DNA from: Mucilaginibacter sp. 44-25 | GTDB lineage: Bacteria; Bacteroidota; Bacteroidia; Sphingobacteriales; Sphingobacteriaceae | Length of the DNA: 50,633 bases | Assembly: GCA_001898335.1 (NCBI GenBank) | Contig: MKTS01000007.1 | Span: 73,311-123,943, forward strand | Direction: 5' to 3' | In this document: positions 47,732 through 50,633 of the stretch, piece after piece | Numbering within the stretch: the first letter of the stretch is position 1 | Layout: each line of letters begins with the position of its first letter | Notes under the pieces: model-generated | Seen by the model: only the letters and a program-made list of their open reading frames with translations | Told to the model about the DNA's origin: nothing | The model's database searches: none | Program-made: the position numbers and the translations under genes

Positions 47732-49228
47732 TCAGATAGATCTACCTTTATCCAGCTTCAGAACTTTATGCACACATGAAGGAATTTCGTGTTGATAATG
47801 CGTAACGTAGATCATAGATACGTGGCTATTCGCGCAGATAGTATCAATTATAGTTTTAAAGTGTTGTTGCTGATGATGGTCAAGTCCCTGGCAAGGTTCG
47901 TCGAATATTAATAGGTCAGGGTTTTTGATAAGCGCACGTGCCAGCAGGAATAGCCTTTGGGCGCTTGCAGGTATATTTTTTAGCAAGGTGCGGCTATACT
48001 TTTCAATTTCAAGCGCTTTCATCCATTTAAGCGCCAAATCAGCGCGGGACTGTATACTTGGCCTAAACAAACCAAGGGTATCATAAAATCCGCTTTCCAC
48101 CACTTGCAGGCATGAATTATCAGCAGGAAAATATTGATAAAGCTCGGGTGAAACAAAACCTATCTTACTTTTAATATCCCATATACTCTCGCCGGTACCT
48201 CTTTTGCGGTCAAACAAAATAATGTTGTTTGCGTAAGCTTGAGGGTTGTCGCCATTAATTAAACTCAAGAGGGTTGATTTGCCTGCTCCGTTAGCACCTA
48301 AGAGTGCCCAGCGTTCGCCTGGTAAAACCTGCCAGTTGATGTCTGATAATATCCTTTTATCACCATAGCTAATGTTTACATGCTGCATATTCACAATATG
48401 CTTGTATTGATGCTTTGAATTAGTATGCGTTAACGCCATTATTGCTTTATAATCAATACTAATTTGTTCATTAAAACTGTCGGTAGCCACAAACTTATCG
48501 GCTTCAATATCGGCACTAATACGTCCGCCATCCATAACGGTTATCTTTTTAACGATGGCTGGTATTTCTACCGGCGACGTTACCATTATCATGGTAATTC
48601 CGGATGACGCGATCTCATCCAAGAGGGCATTAAGGTATTTGCGTGTTTGTACATCAAGGCCCGTCATAGGGTTGTCTAACAGCAATACTACAGGGTTTTT
48701 TAATAATGCTGCCGCTATCATTAGTCGCCTGGTTTCTCCATTTGAAAGTTTAATAACCGCTTTATCAGCAAGGCTATCGAGGTTTAATGCTTTCAGCGTT
48801 TTACTAACTGTCCAATAAGGTATTTTATGTTTATTGGGTTTAATTTGATGCAGATATTGATTTACGGTTAACGCGTCTTCAGAGTCAGAAGAGTTGTATC
48901 GTTGCTGATAATATAGATCGTTGGTGTTGGATAGATTTCTAAAATGATGCTTGTTAGCTGCAAAGGCTATGAACTGCTGAAAATCATAGGATTTTTCATC
49001 ATTTGCGTTTGCCGGATCTGTAAAATGATAATCAACTTGTCCGCTGTTTACTCTAATATTACCTGCCAATACTTGCAATAGCATAGTCTTGCCTGAACCA
49101 CTTTTACCTATAATTGCTCTATGCTCGCCGGCATTGATTTTTAAATTGATATTACTGAGTACTTCAGTATATGAAAACTTCAGGCTTACATTATTAAGCG
49201 CTACTAAACGGTTTTGCATTGCAGGCAT
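47732..49228 (-). CDS. tandem-ATPase ABC protein (ModF-like) with one degenerate ATP site
   Basis: Cytosolic protein of 498 residues with two ABC ATPase domains and no permease next to it. NBD1: Walker A GKSGSGKT at 41-48, signature LSNGETRR at 161-168, Walker B ending LLLDNP (catalytic Glu replaced by Asn 186), switch-His position MVTSPVE (Ser). NBD2: Walker A GANGAGKST at 311-319, signature region PASAQR at 420-425 (degenerate), Walker B LLIFDEP, switch VTHYQHE (His present). By family resemblance it is like ModF/PhrA, linked to molybdate uptake, but substrate is not shown. ATG at 49219 is an alternative start. The two sites are thus unequal: see findings. Confidence 0.85.
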   Translation of the reverse strand: MPAMQNRLVALNNVSLKFSYTEVLSNINLKINAGEHRAIIGKSGSGKTMLLQVLAGNIRVNSGQVDYHFTDPANANDEKSYDFQQFIAFAANKHHFRNLSNTNDLYYQQRYNSSDSEDALTVNQYLHQIKPNKHKIPYWTVSKTLKALNLDSLADKAVIKLSNGETRRLMIAAALLKNPVVLLLDNPMTGLDVQTRKYLNALLDEIASSGITMIMVTSPVEIPAIVKKITVMDGGRISADIEADKFVATDSFNEQISIDYKAIMALTHTNSKHQYKHIVNMQHVNISYGDKRILSDINWQVLPGERWALLGANGAGKSTLLSLINGDNPQAYANNIILFDRKRGTGESIWDIKSKIGFVSPELYQYFPADNSCLQVVESGFYDTLGLFRPSIQSRADLALKWMKALEIEKYSRTLLKNIPASAQRLFLLARALIKNPDLLIFDEPCQGLDHHQQQHFKTIIDTICANSHVSMIYVTHYQHEIPSCVHKVLKLDKGRSI

Positions 49229-49448
49229 TTATTTGTTTAGCCAATATTAATGCAAATGCAATTAAAAGAGCATTTATGTTTATAAAAAGCTTACTCCCTA
49301 TACTATTTACATTTTTTTAAAAAGTTATTAACATTACTTGCATATTTAATTAAAGTATTAATAAATTAGGTTATTGCTACTGTGAACAACGTTTTTGAGA
49401 CGGCAAGAGTTTATTTATTACTAAAAATTATATCCCCAATAATTTGCT
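49229..49448. other. AT-rich intergenic stretch, no gene seen
   Basis: About 220 nt between the divergent ABC gene and the first tiny gene. Very AT-rich; I see no tRNA, hairpin of note or good open frame. Weak promoter-like TTTA-rich words are present (around 49306-49330) but no perfect TAnnTTTG box in either direction. Confidence 0.5.
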
Positions 49449-49565
49449 ATGGAACTTTTTATGTCAGCTGTAGAGGTACTTGTACCTATGAGTTTAGCCG
49501 CTATAACAATTGTATTAATTGCAGTACAGTTTTTGCCTGCAGAATCCGCAGAACTTGAAGAATAA
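49449..49565 (+). CDS. tiny predicted membrane protein, 38 residues
   Basis: Open frame of 38 codons, starting MELFMSAVEVLVPMSLAAIT and followed by IVLIAVQFLP, AESAELEE. A single hydrophobic helix (about 8-30) and an acidic tail. ATG at 49449, stop TAA at 49563-49565; a 7-bp hairpin (GTGTACC/GGTACAC) starts directly after the stop. No family is recognised. Coding status rests on helix composition and on the tight 3' hairpin. Confidence 0.4.
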   Translation: MELFMSAVEVLVPMSLAAITIVLIAVQFLPAESAELEE

Positions 49566-49606
49566 GTGTACCAGATAGCGGGTACACATTAACCATTATT
49601 GATGGT
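49566..49606 (+). terminator. hairpins after the 38-residue protein
   Basis: GTGTACC (49566-49572) pairs with GGTACAC (49581-49587) and a second, weaker hairpin ACCAT/ATGGT follows (49593-49606 region). No T-run, so a terminator role is only suggested. Confidence 0.4.
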
Positions 49607-49651
49607 CTGATTATTGTAAGAATTTTAAATATACATCTTACTTAATCTATC

Positions 49652-49819
49652 ATGAAAAAACTTAACTATTTGGCGCTTGCATTGCTGGTATTCACTTTCA
49701 GCGGATGTGAGGTTATCGGTGGTATATTTAAAGCTGGAGCTGCCGTTGGTGTAATCGCAGTAATTGTTGTTGTTATCGTTATAATCTGGATCATTTCTGC
49801 ATTCAGAGGCAGATCATAA
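49652..49819 (+). CDS. small lipoprotein with a hydrophobic helix, 55 residues
   Basis: Product of 55 residues: MKKLNYLALALLVFTFSGCE gives a signal peptide with lipid-attachment Cys 19, followed by VIGGIFKAGAAVGV and a second hydrophobic helix (about 32-50) ending in a basic AFRGRS. The pattern 'SGCEVIGGIFKAG' is one I recall from many short Bacteroidetes lipoproteins, some mislabelled as enzymes; no activity is plausible for so short a protein. It is followed by the stem-loop at 49827-49863. Confidence 0.7.
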   Translation: MKKLNYLALALLVFTFSGCEVIGGIFKAGAAVGVIAVIVVVIVIIWIISAFRGRS

Positions 49820-49826
49820 ATGAAGC

Positions 49827-49863
49827 TTAGGGTAAAGACTTTATTAAAAAGTTTTTACCCTAA
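49827..49863. terminator. shared 3'-end hairpin
   Basis: TTAGGGTAAAGACTTT (49827-49842) and AAAGTTTTTACCCTAA (49848-49863) pair over 16 bp with one G-T position and a 5-nt loop. It lies between two convergent genes and probably terminates both. Confidence 0.7.
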
Positions 49864-49871
49864 TCATTTTC

Positions 49872-50327
49872 TTATTTGCTAATGTTAAGTTCTAACATTT
49901 GCCAGCTTTTTGGGTTAGCCCAATCCCCGCCCTTATAGGCTAAATGTATTGTCCATGAATTTTGCTGCATTTTACCGCTACTATCCTGTGAGGAAACAGT
50001 AGATGAAATTCTATAGCTATCCCGCGCGGTATCAATATTTGCTGTAAATGAATTTTTAGGGAACACAGATGTAGCCGGTTGTTTTAAATGGTCGTTAACA
50101 AAAATTTTAGCTACCGTAAAAGCCTCCAGTTGATTAGGCTTACGGTTTACATGTACGCGCCTGTTCCTGAATACCGTTAGCATGAATATTCCGAAGAGGA
50201 ATGCAGCTAAAAGCGTAAATATTTTAGCGGTACGGATATGCGGATGATGCCGCCAATGAATACCTTCTTTTTCTTCTTTATTTAACTTATTCCAATCCGA
50301 GTATTTTATAAATATTGGCTTTAGCAA
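49872..50327 (-). CDS. single-TM protein of unknown function
   Basis: Product of 151 residues, not recognised. N-terminal cytoplasmic segment (FIKYSDWNKLNKEEKEGIHWRHHPHIRTAK) with a His-rich stretch, one TM helix (about 35-52, IFTLLAAFLFGIFMLTVF) and an extracytoplasmic domain (about 55-151) with several beta-strand-like segments (DSYRISSTVSSQDSSGK, SWTIHLAYKGGDWANPKSWQ, MLELNISK). The arrangement looks like a small cell-envelope protein. It follows the Ala-rich lipoprotein gene on the same strand, after a strong terminator. Confidence 0.65.
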   Translation of the reverse strand: MLKPIFIKYSDWNKLNKEEKEGIHWRHHPHIRTAKIFTLLAAFLFGIFMLTVFRNRRVHVNRKPNQLEAFTVAKIFVNDHLKQPATSVFPKNSFTANIDTARDSYRISSTVSSQDSSGKMQQNSWTIHLAYKGGDWANPKSWQMLELNISK

Positions 50328-50370
50328 TAAACAAAAAAAGTTAGCAATGTTTTGGAATCAGTAGACAATA

Positions 50371-50403
50371 AAAAAGCTCCCGGGAAAACCACGGGAGCTT
50401 TTT
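50371..50403. terminator. terminator of the Ala-rich lipoprotein gene
   Basis: AAAAAGCTCCCG (50371-50382) and CGGGAGCTTTTT (50392-50403) form a 12-bp stem with A- and T-runs on either side and a 9-nt loop; an intrinsic terminator that works in both directions, beginning 18 nt past the minus-strand stop. Confidence 0.88.
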
Positions 50404-50420
50404 TATTACTAAAAGTGATA

Positions 50421-50633
50421 TTACATTTTTTTAGCAGTATCTTTTTTAGCAGAGTCAACTTTAGCAGCAGCAGAGTCAACTTTAGCAGCAGCAGAGTCAA
50501 CTTTAGTAGCAGCAGAATCAACTTTAGCTGAATCAGCTTTAGCAGAATCTGCAGATGAAGATGAACCAGAACCTTTGCAGGCAGCAGCTGAAACAGCGAT
50601 AGCAAGAGCTAAGAAAGCAACTTTGAATGAATT
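50421..50633 (-). CDS. Ala/Asp/Lys-repeat lipoprotein, cut by window end
   Basis: The last 70 residues are inside the window; the start codon is beyond the right edge. The visible N-terminal part, NSFKVAFLALAIAVSAAACK, is a lipoprotein signal peptide ending at AAAC; then comes SGSSSSADS and heptad-like AKVDSAA/TKVDSAA/AKVDSAA units, ending KKDTAKKM. At DNA level a 21-nt unit (AGTCAACTTTAGCAGCAGCAG) repeats at 50453, 50474 and 50495 with a diverged copy at 50516. A seven-residue period with Ala and charged residues suggests a helical rod, similar in composition to Lpp-like or LEA-like proteins. Function unknown. Confidence 0.8.
   Translation of the reverse strand, partial: NSFKVAFLALAIAVSAAACKGSGSSSSADSAKADSAKVDSAATKVDSAAAKVDSAAAKVDSAKKDTAKKM
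50453..50536. repeat. 21-nt tandem repeat inside the Ala-rich lipoprotein gene
   Basis: AGTCAACTTTAGCAGCAGCAG at 50453-50473, 50474-50494 and 50495-50515 (last copy with one GTA/GCA change), and a diverged fourth starting AATCAACTTTAG at 50516. It encodes a seven-residue unit and keeps the frame, so copy-number change would alter protein length without frameshift. Confidence 0.85.

Noticed and set aside
50449..50540. Possible CRISPR-like array
   Set aside because: Units are directly adjacent without spacers and encode an in-frame heptad; no cas genes.
50321..50605. Leucine-rich 94-residue frame near the right edge
   Set aside because: It is a shifted frame of the Ala/Asp/Lys-repeat lipoprotein gene; repeats of LLLLKLT come from GCAGCAGCAG read in another frame.
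1..50633. Defence, phage or biosynthetic gene cluster
   Set aside because: No restriction, Cas, toxin-antitoxin, phage structural, PKS or NRPS gene was recognised; the window is core-genome-like.

Overview
The window looks like chromosomal core-genome DNA from a member of the Bacteroidetes, most likely Sphingobacteriaceae (Mucilaginibacter/Pedobacter-like). This rests on: at least eleven upstream regions with the Bacteroidetes promoter box TAnnTTTG and few recognisable Shine-Dalgarno sites; an alternative two-domain GlmU next to type B L31; a futalosine-pathway menaquinone enzyme (MqnC); a lysyl-tRNA synthetase with a C-terminal extension; a methylmalonyl-CoA epimerase; and loose-lipobox lipoproteins. 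The genus is inferred, not shown. I saw no tRNA, rRNA, CRISPR array, transposase, integrase, phage gene or restriction/defence gene.

Layout. 1-6.6 kb: the start of rpoN (minus, cut by the window), mscL, a ChaN-like lipoprotein gene, the rpmH-rnpA-yidD group, tsaB, and two minus-strand envelope genes (a DUF5723-like outer-membrane protein and a single-anchor protein of unknown function). 6.6-14.9 kb: a DUF423 membrane protein, priA, pcm, smpB, the mntR-mntH metal pair in which the NRAMP transporter carries a C-terminal universal-stress domain, an Lrp/AsnC regulator and ung. 15-24.5 kb: a TPR-like membrane protein, an orphan small gene, lysS, a HAD phosphatase coupled to a CatA-like acetyltransferase, a kelch lipoprotein, fadD, an Nfu protein and purB. 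24.5-32 kb: a TetR-TolC-adaptor-RND efflux operon, a strong terminator and a second TetR gene. 32-36.9 kb: a flavodoxin-like reductase, the iscS-iscU-iscA operon (minus), mce and a beta-helix lipoprotein. 37-42.6 kb: rpmE2, alternative glmU, tpiA, prmA, an Rrf2 regulator with an NAD(P)-binding oxidoreductase that share a 21-bp operator, and a universal stress protein. 42.6-50.6 kb: mpl, an XRE regulator, a GNAT-like protein, a very acidic small protein, scpB, mqnC, a double-ATPase ABC protein with one degenerate ATP site, two tiny membrane proteins, a single-anchor protein and an Ala/Asp/Lys-repeat lipoprotein cut by the window end.

The most unusual structure is between the genes. At least eleven intergenic gaps hold a roughly 60-110-nt element made of a short word repeated directly and then inverted, so that the gap folds into a long imperfect hairpin. 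Different gaps use different words and some words recur (AGATGTGCAGAT, GAATCAAGA, TCAAAAGTA). Many sit at gene 3' ends like terminators, but one lies between divergent promoters, two lie inside the isc operon and one touches the prmA start codon. Other observations worth checking are the Rrf2 operator pair, a DtxR-type box upstream of mntR, the asymmetric ABC ATPase, the NRAMP-Usp fusion and several probably leaderless transcripts.

All function calls come from motif recognition by eye; no database search was run.
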